In this document: piece after piece, positions 44,232-52,859 of the stretch
Numbering within the stretch: position 1 is the stretch's first letter
Layout of the letters: each line of letters begins with the position of its first letter
NCBI GenBank assembly: GCA_947302175.1
Contig: CAMYVB010000004.1
Span: forward strand, 38,692 to 102,691
Origin: an uncultured Bacteroidales bacterium
GTDB lineage: Bacteria; Bacteroidota; Bacteroidia; Bacteroidales; UBA932
Direction: 5' to 3'
DNA length: 64,000 nucleotides
Program-made: the position numbers and the translations under genes
The notes under the pieces: model-generated
Database searches by the model: none
Told to the model about the DNA's origin: nothing
The model's input: only the letters and a program-made list of their open reading frames with translations

Positions 44232-45269
44232 TTAGCGGGAAACGCGACCTGAGCCGCCGCCGGCGATGAGGCCTTCGACCTCGGAGACGGTGACGCGGTT
44301 GTAGTCGCCGATTATGGTGTGCTTCAGGCAGGAGGCAGCTGCTGCGAACTCAATGGCCTGCTGGTCGGTGTCGTAGGCGAGGAGGCCATAAAGGAGGCCG
44401 CCCATGAAGGAATCGCCGCCGCCGACGCGGTCCACGATGTGTGTAATGTCGTAGCGCTTTGACTGCCAGAGGGTCTTGCCGTCGTAGAGGACGCCGCCCC
44501 AGGTGTTGTGGTTGGCGTTGATTGAGCCGCGAAGGGTCACAGCGACCTTCTTGCAACGAGGGAAACGCTCCATCAGCTGACGGCATACGCTCTCAAAACG
44601 GGTCTGGTCGATTTCGCCGCCGGTCTTTTCAGCGTCGAAGCCCTCGGGCTTGATACCGAATTCCTTTTCAGCATCCTCCTCGTTGCCGAGAATCAGGTCG
44701 CAACCTTCCACGAGGGCGGGCATGACTTCGGAGGCTGATTTGCCGTATTTCCAGAGTTTCTTGCGGTAGTTAAGGTCGCAGGAGACTTTTACTCCCATCT
44801 CATTTGCGGTCTTGATGGCCTCGAGACAGGCGTCGGCCGCACCCTGGCTGAGGGCGGGGGTGATGCCGGTCCAGTGGAACCAAGCGGAGCCTTCGAGGAC
44901 CTTGCGCCAGTCGACCATGCCGGGCTGTATTTCGGCGATGGCGGAATTGGCGCGGTCGTAGATGACTTTGGAGCCGCGGGCCACGGCGCCGGTCTCAAGA
45001 TAATAAATGCCTATGCGGTCGCCGCCGCGGACTATACCGTCCACTTTAACGCCCAGGCCCCTGAGCTCGCGTACGCACATGTCTGCGATATCGTTCTGGG
45101 GAAGGCGGGTGACAAAGGAGGCGTCGATGCCGTAGTTGGCAAGCGAGACGGCTACGTTGGCTTCGCCGCCGCCGAAAGTGGCGTCGAAACTGGTGGCCTG
45201 GCTGAAGCGCTGGTATCCGGGAGTGGCAAGTCTAAGCATCACTTCGCCGAAGGTGGTTACTTTGGGCAT
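44232..45269 (-). CDS. kdgK: 2-keto-3-deoxygluconate kinase (PfkB family)
   Basis: TFGEVMLRLATPGYQRFSQA, GGGEANVAVSLA, CDLNYRKKLW and VDRVGGGDSFMGGL motifs. Confidence 0.88.
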   Translation of the reverse strand: MPKVTTFGEVMLRLATPGYQRFSQATSFDATFGGGEANVAVSLANYGIDASFVTRLPQNDIADMCVRELRGLGVKVDGIVRGGDRIGIYYLETGAVARGSKVIYDRANSAIAEIQPGMVDWRKVLEGSAWFHWTGITPALSQGAADACLEAIKTANEMGVKVSCDLNYRKKLWKYGKSASEVMPALVEGCDLILGNEEDAEKEFGIKPEGFDAEKTGGEIDQTRFESVCRQLMERFPRCKKVAVTLRGSINANHNTWGGVLYDGKTLWQSKRYDITHIVDRVGGGDSFMGGLLYGLLAYDTDQQAIEFAAAASCLKHTIIGDYNRVTVSEVEGLIAGGGSGRVSR

Positions 45270-45272
45270 GGT

Positions 45273-46259
45273 TTATATGGTTTTTCTGTTTGATGATTCT
45301 CTTATCTTGAGCTCCATGGAGACTACTGAGATGGATGACAATCCGTAAAGGAAGGCCTTGGCGGCCTCGCGGCCCATTTCTATGGAATGCTGGTCGAGGG
45401 TCGTTAGCGAAGGGACGGTGATGGCGGTGAAAGACTCGTTGGCCGTGCCTGCTATGCCGAACTCGCCGGGGATCTGCACTCCCCTTTCGCGAAGGTACTC
45501 CATTGCGCCGAGGGCAGAAAAGGCGCCGGCGCTGTAGATGGCGTCGCACCCGCACTCAAGAGCTTTCTTCGCCGCTTCGCGACCGCTCTCGCGCATAATG
45601 GCGTCGTGGAAAACAAGTCCTTCGTCGTAGCTCAGGCCGCTGTCCTCGAGGGCTTTCCTGTAGCCCGCCAGCCTCTCGCGGAACACCGAGCAGCTTTGGA
45701 GGCCTGAGAAGTGGCCTATGCGGGTGTAGCCGTTGGAGGCAAGGAGGCGGGTAGCGCAGTATGCGCCCTCGAAATTGTCGTTTACCACCTTGGCGCCGGG
45801 GAGGCTGTCGAACACGCGGTCGAACTGCACGAGGGGGATTTCCCCGCCAAGGGCCTCGGCTATGTGAGAGCCGTCTGTAGCTTCCAGCGAATGCGAGAGC
45901 AAGACGGCCGCAACGTGGTTGTTCCTAAGAGCCTTGAGAGCCTTGACCTCGGCGTCGAGACTCTCGTGGGTCTGGCAGATCATCAGATTGTAGCCTGCCT
46001 CCCTTAGAAGGGATTCGGCGCCGGCGATGACCTTGGAGAAGAACTCGTGGTAGATACGGGGAACGACGATACCGACAATTTGGGAGCGGCCGCTGCGCAG
46101 GCTTGATGCCATCACATTGCGCTCGTAGCCCATCTCAGCGGCTGTTTTGAGCACCGCCTCGCGGGTCTGCGGCTTGACTCGAGGGCTGCCGGCAAGGGCG
46201 CGGGAGACCGTGGAAGGGGTCACTCCGAGAGCGGCGGCTATGTCTGTAATCGTTACCAT
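45273..46259 (-). CDS. LacI-family transcriptional regulator
   Basis: MVTITDIAAALGVTPSTVSRALAGSPRVKPQTREAV HTH; periplasmic-binding-like C-terminus; ATG at 46259 replaces the over-long ORF-track start. Confidence 0.93.
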   Translation of the reverse strand: MVTITDIAAALGVTPSTVSRALAGSPRVKPQTREAVLKTAAEMGYERNVMASSLRSGRSQIVGIVVPRIYHEFFSKVIAGAESLLREAGYNLMICQTHESLDAEVKALKALRNNHVAAVLLSHSLEATDGSHIAEALGGEIPLVQFDRVFDSLPGAKVVNDNFEGAYCATRLLASNGYTRIGHFSGLQSCSVFRERLAGYRKALEDSGLSYDEGLVFHDAIMRESGREAAKKALECGCDAIYSAGAFSALGAMEYLRERGVQIPGEFGIAGTANESFTAITVPSLTTLDQHSIEMGREAAKAFLYGLSSISVVSMELKIRESSNRKTI

Positions 46260-46265
46260 CGGCGA

Positions 46266-46312
46266 CAAAGATATAAAGAATTTTGGAATTTGTGCAAACG
46301 TTTGTATATTTG
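46266..46312. promoter_or_regulatory. Divergent promoters with a shared palindromic LacI-type operator CAAACGTTTG (46295-46304)
   Basis: +: TTTG 46282-46285, N19, TATATTTG 46305-46312. -: TTTG 46298-46295, N21, TATCTTTG 46273-46266. Confidence 0.8.
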
Positions 46313-46343
46313 TAGTGAAATTTTTGCAAATCTTTAACTGACA

Positions 46344-47144
46344 ATGAATAATATTTTCTCTCTCGAGGGTCGGAACGCCTGGGTCACAGGAGCCGCATAC
46401 GGCATAGGTTTCGCCATCGCAAAGGCCTTCGCGAAGGCCGGCGCGGCCAACATCATTTTCAACACCTCCAACGAGGAGTCCATGCTCAAGGGACTCGAGG
46501 CCTACAAGGCCGCCGGGATAGAAAACGTCCACGGTTACGTATGCGACGTGACCGACGAAAAGGCCGTCGCCGCCCTGGTCAGGCGCATCCACGCCGAAAT
46601 CGGACAGATAGACATCCTCGTGAACAACGCCGGCATCATCAAGCGCATCCCCATGCATGAGATGAAGCGCGAAGAATTCCAAAGGGTGATCGACGTTGAC
46701 CTCGTCGGACCATACATCTGCTCCGCTGCAGTCATTCCCGAGATGATGGAGCGCCGCGAGGGCAAGATTATCAATATTTGCTCCATGATGTCTGAGCTCG
46801 GCCGCGAGACCGTCTCCGCGTACGCAGCCGCCAAGGGCGGACTCAAGATGCTCACGCGCAACATTTGCTCTGAGTACGGAGGCTACAACATCCAGTGCAA
46901 CGCCATAGGCCCCGGCTATATAGCTACGCCCCAGACCGCTCCCCTGCGCGAAAGGCAGAGCGACGGCTCCCGCCATCCTTTCGACTCCTTCATCTGCGCC
47001 AAGACCCCTGCCGGCCGCTGGCTCGACCCCGACGAGCTCGCCGGCCCCGCAGTCTTCCTCGCTTCTAAGGCCTCCGACGCCGTCAACGGCCACATACTCT
47101 ATGTCGACGGCGGCATACTTGCTTACATCGGCAAGCAGCCGTAG
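46344..47144 (+). CDS. kduD: 2-deoxy-D-gluconate 3-dehydrogenase / DKI reductase (SDR)
   Basis: VTGAAYGIGFAIAKAF, NNAGIIKR and SAYAAAKGGLKML; followed by kduI. Confidence 0.9.
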   Translation: MNNIFSLEGRNAWVTGAAYGIGFAIAKAFAKAGAANIIFNTSNEESMLKGLEAYKAAGIENVHGYVCDVTDEKAVAALVRRIHAEIGQIDILVNNAGIIKRIPMHEMKREEFQRVIDVDLVGPYICSAAVIPEMMERREGKIINICSMMSELGRETVSAYAAAKGGLKMLTRNICSEYGGYNIQCNAIGPGYIATPQTAPLRERQSDGSRHPFDSFICAKTPAGRWLDPDELAGPAVFLASKASDAVNGHILYVDGGILAYIGKQP

Positions 47145-47185
47145 TTTTCCAAGGAATTCGTATCTTTGCTAAAATCATATTTGCA

Positions 47186-48028
47186 ATGAAACTCAACTGC
47201 CAAGTCAGACAGGCGTCGAGCAACGTGGACGCCAAAAACTATGATACCGAGCGTCTCCGCAAGGAGTATCTCTTCGAGAACGTCATGGTCCCCGACGAGA
47301 TCAACATGGTCTACTCCATGTTCGACCGCATAATCGCCGGCGGAGCCGTCCCCGTAAGCGAAGACTTGCTTCTCAGCGCCCCTGAGATCCTTCGCGCCGA
47401 TTACTTCACCCAGCGCCGCGAAGTCGGCATTATCAATGTCGGCGGTGAAGGCAAGGTCCTGGTGGGCGACGAGGAATTCACCATCCCCTTCAAGGAAGCC
47501 CTCTACGTAGGCCGCGGCAACCGCCACATCACCTTTAAAAGCGTCGATCCCTCAAATCCTGCCCACTTCTATTTCTGCTCCGCCCCCGCCCACCGCGAGA
47601 CAGGCGTAAAGCAGGTGAGCAAAAAAGATGCTGTCGTGATGCACCTCGGCAGCCTCGAAGAGAGCAATGAGCGCACGATCAACCGCCTGCTGGTCAAGGA
47701 AGTAGTGCCCTGCTGCCAGCTCCAGATGGGCATGACCGAGCTCGCTCCCGGCAGCACCTGGAACACCATGCCCGCCCACACCCACGACCGCCGCATGGAG
47801 GTCTACTTCTACTTCGAGCTCCCCGACGACGCAGCGGTCTGCCACTTCTGCGGCGAGCCCCAGGAGACGCGCCACATATGGATGCACAATGAGCAGGCAG
47901 TCATAAGCCCCCAGTGGAGCATACACAGCGCCTGCGCCACCCGCAATTACACTTTCATCTGGGGCATGTGCGGCGAGAACGACGACTACAACGACATGGA
48001 CTGGGTAGCAACCAAAGACCTCAAATAG
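47186..48028 (+). CDS. kduI: 5-keto-4-deoxyuronate isomerase
   Basis: YVGRGNRHITFKS, PAHTHDRRMEVYFYFELP, QAVISPQWSIHSACATRNYTFIWGMCGEN motifs. Confidence 0.95.
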   Translation: MKLNCQVRQASSNVDAKNYDTERLRKEYLFENVMVPDEINMVYSMFDRIIAGGAVPVSEDLLLSAPEILRADYFTQRREVGIINVGGEGKVLVGDEEFTIPFKEALYVGRGNRHITFKSVDPSNPAHFYFCSAPAHRETGVKQVSKKDAVVMHLGSLEESNERTINRLLVKEVVPCCQLQMGMTELAPGSTWNTMPAHTHDRRMEVYFYFELPDDAAVCHFCGEPQETRHIWMHNEQAVISPQWSIHSACATRNYTFIWGMCGENDDYNDMDWVATKDLK

Positions 48029-48029
48029 C

Positions 48030-48887
48030 ATGAAACGCATAATCCTGATACTCAGCGCCCTGGCGCTACTTGCCTCCTGCAGCCCCTCCGAGCGCAGGGT
48101 AATGGCCCGCTACGTTCCCGAGCGCGCCGACGACTTCGTTTTCGAGAATAATCTCATCGCCGGCCGCTTCTACGGGCAGGCCCTTGAGGGCAATCCCACC
48201 TCCCCCGGAGTGGACGTCTGGGTGAAACTCCCCGGCTGTCTGGTCGCCAATGAATGGTATGAAAAGGCCGTTGCCGAAGATCCTGACTACTACCACCACG
48301 ACCATGGCGGCAAGGACTGCTACAAGGTGGCCGTGAGCCTTGGCGGCGGAGCATCCGTGCCCTATATAGACGGAGTTCTGTGCTTTCCTGCAACCAATTA
48401 CCGCTCATACGAAATGGTCGAGGACGGCCCCGAAAAAGTATCATTCGTCCTGCACTACCCCGAATGGGAGGCAGCTGAAGGCATCAAGGTCTCCCTTGAC
48501 AAAAAAGTGACAGTCATACCCGACACCTATTTCGTCAACGTCGAAGACCAATGGTCATTCACCGGCGCCGAAGAACTGCCCATCGCAGCCGGATTCAAGC
48601 TCCACACCGATCTGGAGACAATCGAAACTTCCGAATTCGGTCCCGACCGCTGGGCGATATGGGAAAAGGCTTCCGACCAAAGCATTGAGCCAGAAGACGG
48701 CATGCTCGGCATAGCAGTCGTGATGGACGGGGCTGAGGACAGCATCCTCCGCGAAGACCTGGACCACGCGCTTTTAGTAAAGACCGTAAAATCCGGCGAG
48801 ACCCTCAGTTACTCCTTCGGCAGCTGCTGGTCCAAAGGCGAAGTCAAGACCGCCGAACAGTGGTTCGATATCGTTAAAAACCAATAA
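48030..48887 (+). CDS. DUF4861-type lipoprotein
   Basis: Lipobox LLASC; RMARYVPERADDFVFENN-like and GKDCYKVAVSLGGGASVPYIDG; next to kduI. Confidence 0.75.
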   Translation: MKRIILILSALALLASCSPSERRVMARYVPERADDFVFENNLIAGRFYGQALEGNPTSPGVDVWVKLPGCLVANEWYEKAVAEDPDYYHHDHGGKDCYKVAVSLGGGASVPYIDGVLCFPATNYRSYEMVEDGPEKVSFVLHYPEWEAAEGIKVSLDKKVTVIPDTYFVNVEDQWSFTGAEELPIAAGFKLHTDLETIETSEFGPDRWAIWEKASDQSIEPEDGMLGIAVVMDGAEDSILREDLDHALLVKTVKSGETLSYSFGSCWSKGEVKTAEQWFDIVKNQ

Positions 48888-48894
48888 TAACACT

Positions 48895-51006
48895 ATGGCC
48901 AAAGCGTTTCTGAAAGGCATTGTATCGTCAATTGCCGTTCTGATGATTTCCCTTCCCGGCCTCAGGGCCCAAGAGGCCGATTATCAGTATCCCTACCAGA
49001 ATCCCAAGCTCTCTGCAGAGGAGAGGGCGGACGACCTGATCGGGCGCCTCAGCCTCGACCAGAAGGCCGTCCTGATGACCAACCACAGCCTTGCCGTCCC
49101 CGAGTGGGGCATCAAGCGATATAACTGGTGGAGCGAAGCCCTCCACGGCGCCGCCCGCGCCGGCCTCGCCACCTCCTTCCCCCAGTCCATAGGCATGGCA
49201 GCCAGCTGGGACGAAGTCCTTCTCAAGGAAGTCTTCGACATAGCCAGCACCGAGCACCGCATCATCTTCGTCAAGGGCCGCAAGAACGGCCTTGACCCCC
49301 ACTACCGCGGTCTCACAGTCTGGACCCCCAACATCAACATTTTCCGCGACCCTCGCTGGGGCCGCGGTCAGGAAACCTACGGCGAAGACCCCTTCCTCAC
49401 CGCAGTGATGGGCCGTGCCGTAGTCGAAGGCCTGCAGGGCGAGCCCCGCGACGGCTACGACAAGCTCCACGCCTGCCTCAAGCACTTCGCCGTGCATAGC
49501 GGCCTCGAGAGCGAGCGCCACTATTTCGACGTGTCCGACCTTCCCCTTCGCGAGCTCCGCGAGACCTATCTCTATGCTTTTGAGGACATTATCAGCAAGA
49601 CCGACGTCCAGGAAGTCATGTGCGCCTACAACTCCCTCTACGGCAAGCCCTGCTGCAACAACGACCAGCTCCTCACCAAGATCCTCCGCGAGGAATGGGG
49701 CTACAAGGGCATAGTCGTGAGCGACTGCTCTGCAATCCGCGACCTCTGGTCCCCTCCCGGCCATCAGCCCTTCCCCGGCGACCCCATCACCGCTATCGGC
49801 AGCGCCGTTCGCAGCGGCACCGACCTCGAGTGCGGCCAGACCTACCGCCGCCTCGCCGAGTCCGTGCGCGAGGGCAAGCTCACCGAAGCCGAGCTGGACG
49901 TGTCCCTGAGGCGCCTTCTCATCGCCCGTTTCCGCCTCGGCGAAATGGATCCCGAGGACAGCGTATGCTGGAACCACGTGGACACCACCCTCCTCGACTG
50001 TCCCGCGCATAGGGAAGTCGCCCTAAAGATGGCCCGCGAATCCATGGTGCTCCTTATGAACAAGGGCATACTCCCCCTCTCCAAGACCGGCGTCAAGTAC
50101 GCAGTAGCAGGCCCCAACGCCACCAGCGAGGAATACCCTCTTGGCAACTATGTAGGCGAGCCTGCACACGTCATTTCCGCTTATGAAGGCATCGAGACCG
50201 CCCTCGGCGAGAACTCTATATGCAACGCCGACGAGGCCGACATCATCATCTACGTCGGCGGCATCAACCCCCGCCTCGAAGGCGAAGAGATGCCCGTGGA
50301 CAAGGAAGGTTTCTTCAAAGGCGACCGCACCACCATCGAGCTCCCCAAAGAGCAGCGCGAGGAAATCGCAGCCTTCAAGGCAGCAGGGAAGAAAGTCGTA
50401 ATGGTCAATATGTCCGGTAGCTCGATTGCCCTGAAGCCCGAGACTGAGAACTGCGAAGCCATACTCCAGGCCTGGTACGCAGGCGAAATGGCCGGACAGG
50501 CCATAGCCGACGTACTCTTCGGCGACTACAACCCTGCAGGACGCCTCCCCGTCACCTTCTACGCCTCCGACGACGACCTTCCCGACATGCGCGATTACCA
50601 CATGGAAGGCCGCACCTACCGCTATTTCTACGGCGAGCCCCTCTGGGCATTCGGTCACGGCCTGAGCTACACCAAGTTCAAATACGGCCGTCCCCGCATC
50701 AAGAACGGCGAAATGGTCGTAAAGGTGCGCAACTGCGGCAAACGCGACGGCGAAGAGGTGGTCCAGCTATACGTACACAAGCGTGAAGACGCGGATGGCC
50801 CCAGGATGGCCCTGCGCGGATTCAAGAGGGTATTCATCCCCAAAGGAAAGAGCGTCAAGGTCCATATCCCTGTCAATGACGAGACCTTCGAGGCCTTCGA
50901 CGAGAGCATAGGCAAGATGAGCACCACCCCCGGTCATTTCGACATCTACGTGGGCGGCTCCTCAGCCCCCAAGGCCCTCAGGCGCGTCAAATATACTCTC
51001 CGCTAG
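48895..51006 (+). CDS. GH3 family (beta-xylosidase/glucosidase-like), secreted
   Basis: RYNWWSEALHGAARAG, DPRWGRGQETYGEDP, KHFAVHSGLESERH and GYKGIVVSDCSAI motifs. Confidence 0.92.
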   Translation: MAKAFLKGIVSSIAVLMISLPGLRAQEADYQYPYQNPKLSAEERADDLIGRLSLDQKAVLMTNHSLAVPEWGIKRYNWWSEALHGAARAGLATSFPQSIGMAASWDEVLLKEVFDIASTEHRIIFVKGRKNGLDPHYRGLTVWTPNINIFRDPRWGRGQETYGEDPFLTAVMGRAVVEGLQGEPRDGYDKLHACLKHFAVHSGLESERHYFDVSDLPLRELRETYLYAFEDIISKTDVQEVMCAYNSLYGKPCCNNDQLLTKILREEWGYKGIVVSDCSAIRDLWSPPGHQPFPGDPITAIGSAVRSGTDLECGQTYRRLAESVREGKLTEAELDVSLRRLLIARFRLGEMDPEDSVCWNHVDTTLLDCPAHREVALKMARESMVLLMNKGILPLSKTGVKYAVAGPNATSEEYPLGNYVGEPAHVISAYEGIETALGENSICNADEADIIIYVGGINPRLEGEEMPVDKEGFFKGDRTTIELPKEQREEIAAFKAAGKKVVMVNMSGSSIALKPETENCEAILQAWYAGEMAGQAIADVLFGDYNPAGRLPVTFYASDDDLPDMRDYHMEGRTYRYFYGEPLWAFGHGLSYTKFKYGRPRIKNGEMVVKVRNCGKRDGEEVVQLYVHKREDADGPRMALRGFKRVFIPKGKSVKVHIPVNDETFEAFDESIGKMSTTPGHFDIYVGGSSAPKALRRVKYTLR

Positions 51007-51024
51007 TTTTTTAGCCCCCTATCG

Positions 51025-51072
51025 ACCTTCCTGGGCCGGGGAATCTACTCCTCCGCCCAGGAAGGTTTTTTA
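51025..51072 (+). terminator. Intrinsic terminator of the kduD-GH3 operon
   Basis: ACCTTCCTGGGC (51025-51036) / GCCCAGGAAGGT (51055-51066) followed by TTTTTT. Confidence 0.85.
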
Positions 51073-52859
51073 GAAAGGATTGAACGCAGACGCGCGGCAT
51101 CGAACTTTTCCTTGCGGTCGTAGGTATAGATGCCGTTCTGCTCCTGCTCCACATCGGTGAGCTGGGTGTAGCAGAAGCCGCTTATATAGTCAAGACTGCG
51201 TATTGCGTCGGTCAGGGCCTCGAGCCTGGAGTAGACTTCATCCAAGCTTTCGGGGCCTTTGCCGTAACCCCAGGTCTTGGAAGAATACTGCTCTATTACC
51301 CATTTGATGCCACCGTATTCGTCGAGGATGTAGGGCTGCCCGCCGTAGGGGCACTCCCGCTCGGGATCGAAGGTGGGGACGGTGCCGTCGCCCTTAAGAG
51401 TCTGCTGCTCAATGAGACGGGCTGCATTCTGCTCGTAATTGTGATAGCCCCAAATGTCGGTAACAACGTGGTAACCGCCGCTGCAGTCGTTGACGGGACG
51501 ATAGTCGAGTGCGTGGGTGATGCGGTAGACGTCGCTGACCATGCGATCGTGGCAACGGGCCTCTTCAACCTTTTTCGCGCGGTCCCAGCTTTCGTTGAAG
51601 GGGGTCCAGGCGATGATGGAAGGGTGGTTGCGGTCCCTTACTACTATTTCTTCCCACTCTGAGATAAAATTGCGGGCTGAAACCTCATTGTTGGAATTGG
51701 CGCCCCAGTTGGAAGATTCGCCCCATGTGAGATAGCCGAGGCGGTCTGCCCAGTAGTGGAAGCGTTCCTCGAAGACCTTCTGGTGCAGACGGGCTGCATT
51801 GAAGCCAACGGCCATCGAGCGCTCTATGTCGGCCTTGAGGGCTTCGTCGCTCGGGGCGGTCCATATTCCGTCGGGGTAGAAACCCTGGTCGAGCACCATC
51901 CTGAGGTATAAAGTCTTATTGTTGAGAAAGATGCGGTTGCCTTCTATGTGGATTTTGCGCATTCCGGCATAGGAGTTCACTTCGTCTATTACATTTCCCT
52001 CAGCGTCAAGAACCTCGAATACTATATCATATAGGAAGGGGTCATCCGGGGACCAGGTGCGAAGGCGCTTCTTGGGGACGTTAAGTATGAGGGTAGAGGC
52101 GTCGGATGCCGTTTCACATGCCACGGCGACGGGTTTTGAGCTCCCGTCGCTGAGCGTAGCCCGTAGCTTCAGGCCTTTCTGTACGGCGAAGAATCGCGGC
52201 TCCACGACAAAGCGGCTGCCGTCGAGGTCGGGTTTGACATAGACGCTTTTTAGTCCGCACTCGGAGACTGCTTCCATCCAGACCGTCTGCCATATGCCTG
52301 TGGTACGGGTGTAGCGGCAACCCCAGGAAGCGAAGCGGACGCTTTGCTTTCCGCCGGGCTGCACCCCGCTGCGGGTATCATCCTCCACCCAGAGCACCAG
52401 GTTGGCCGTTTGGCCTGCCTTGCAGAAGCGGGTGATGTCGAATTCGAAGGAGACGGTGCCACCCCAGTGGCGGCCTGCGAGCTGCCCGTCCACGAAGAGG
52501 CTGCAATTGTAGTCAACTGCGCCGAAATGAATTATGACACGCCTGCCATTCCACGCTTCGGGGATTTCGACCTTGCGCTGGTACCACATGGCGGGTATGA
52601 AATCCTTGAAGCCCACGCCTGAAAGTTCGCTCTCAGGGCAGAAGGGGACGGTGATGCGGCCGTCGAACCCTTCGCTGGAGGCGTAGCCTTGCTCCAGGCC
52701 TGAGCGGCTGAAGTCGAAGACGAAAGACCATTCGCCGTTGAGGTTGACCCAGTCGGCTCTCTGAAATTGCGGCCTGGGGTATTCGGGGCGTGGAATCGCC
52801 ATGATTGCAGGGCTTACCAGAAGCAGGGCTGCAAGGGTAATGAGGATTTGCTTTTTCAT
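51045..52859 (-). CDS. GH2 family glycosidase, secreted
   Basis: RADWVNLNGEWSFVFD, TTGIWQTVWME, RDRNHPSIIAWTPFNES and PYILDEYGG motifs. Confidence 0.9.
   Translation of the reverse strand: MKKQILITLAALLLVSPAIMAIPRPEYPRPQFQRADWVNLNGEWSFVFDFSRSGLEQGYASSEGFDGRITVPFCPESELSGVGFKDFIPAMWYQRKVEIPEAWNGRRVIIHFGAVDYNCSLFVDGQLAGRHWGGTVSFEFDITRFCKAGQTANLVLWVEDDTRSGVQPGGKQSVRFASWGCRYTRTTGIWQTVWMEAVSECGLKSVYVKPDLDGSRFVVEPRFFAVQKGLKLRATLSDGSSKPVAVACETASDASTLILNVPKKRLRTWSPDDPFLYDIVFEVLDAEGNVIDEVNSYAGMRKIHIEGNRIFLNNKTLYLRMVLDQGFYPDGIWTAPSDEALKADIERSMAVGFNAARLHQKVFEERFHYWADRLGYLTWGESSNWGANSNNEVSARNFISEWEEIVVRDRNHPSIIAWTPFNESWDRAKKVEEARCHDRMVSDVYRITHALDYRPVNDCSGGYHVVTDIWGYHNYEQNAARLIEQQTLKGDGTVPTFDPERECPYGGQPYILDEYGGIKWVIEQYSSKTWGYGKGPESLDEVYSRLEALTDAIRSLDYISGFCYTQLTDVEQEQNGIYTYDRKEKFDAARLRSILSKKPSWAEE

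Noticed and set aside
46260-47093. N-terminal 278-aa extension of the LacI ORF in the supplied track
   Set aside because: It is antisense to kduD. The canonical LacI start MVTITDIAAALG is at 46259, right after a consensus promoter.
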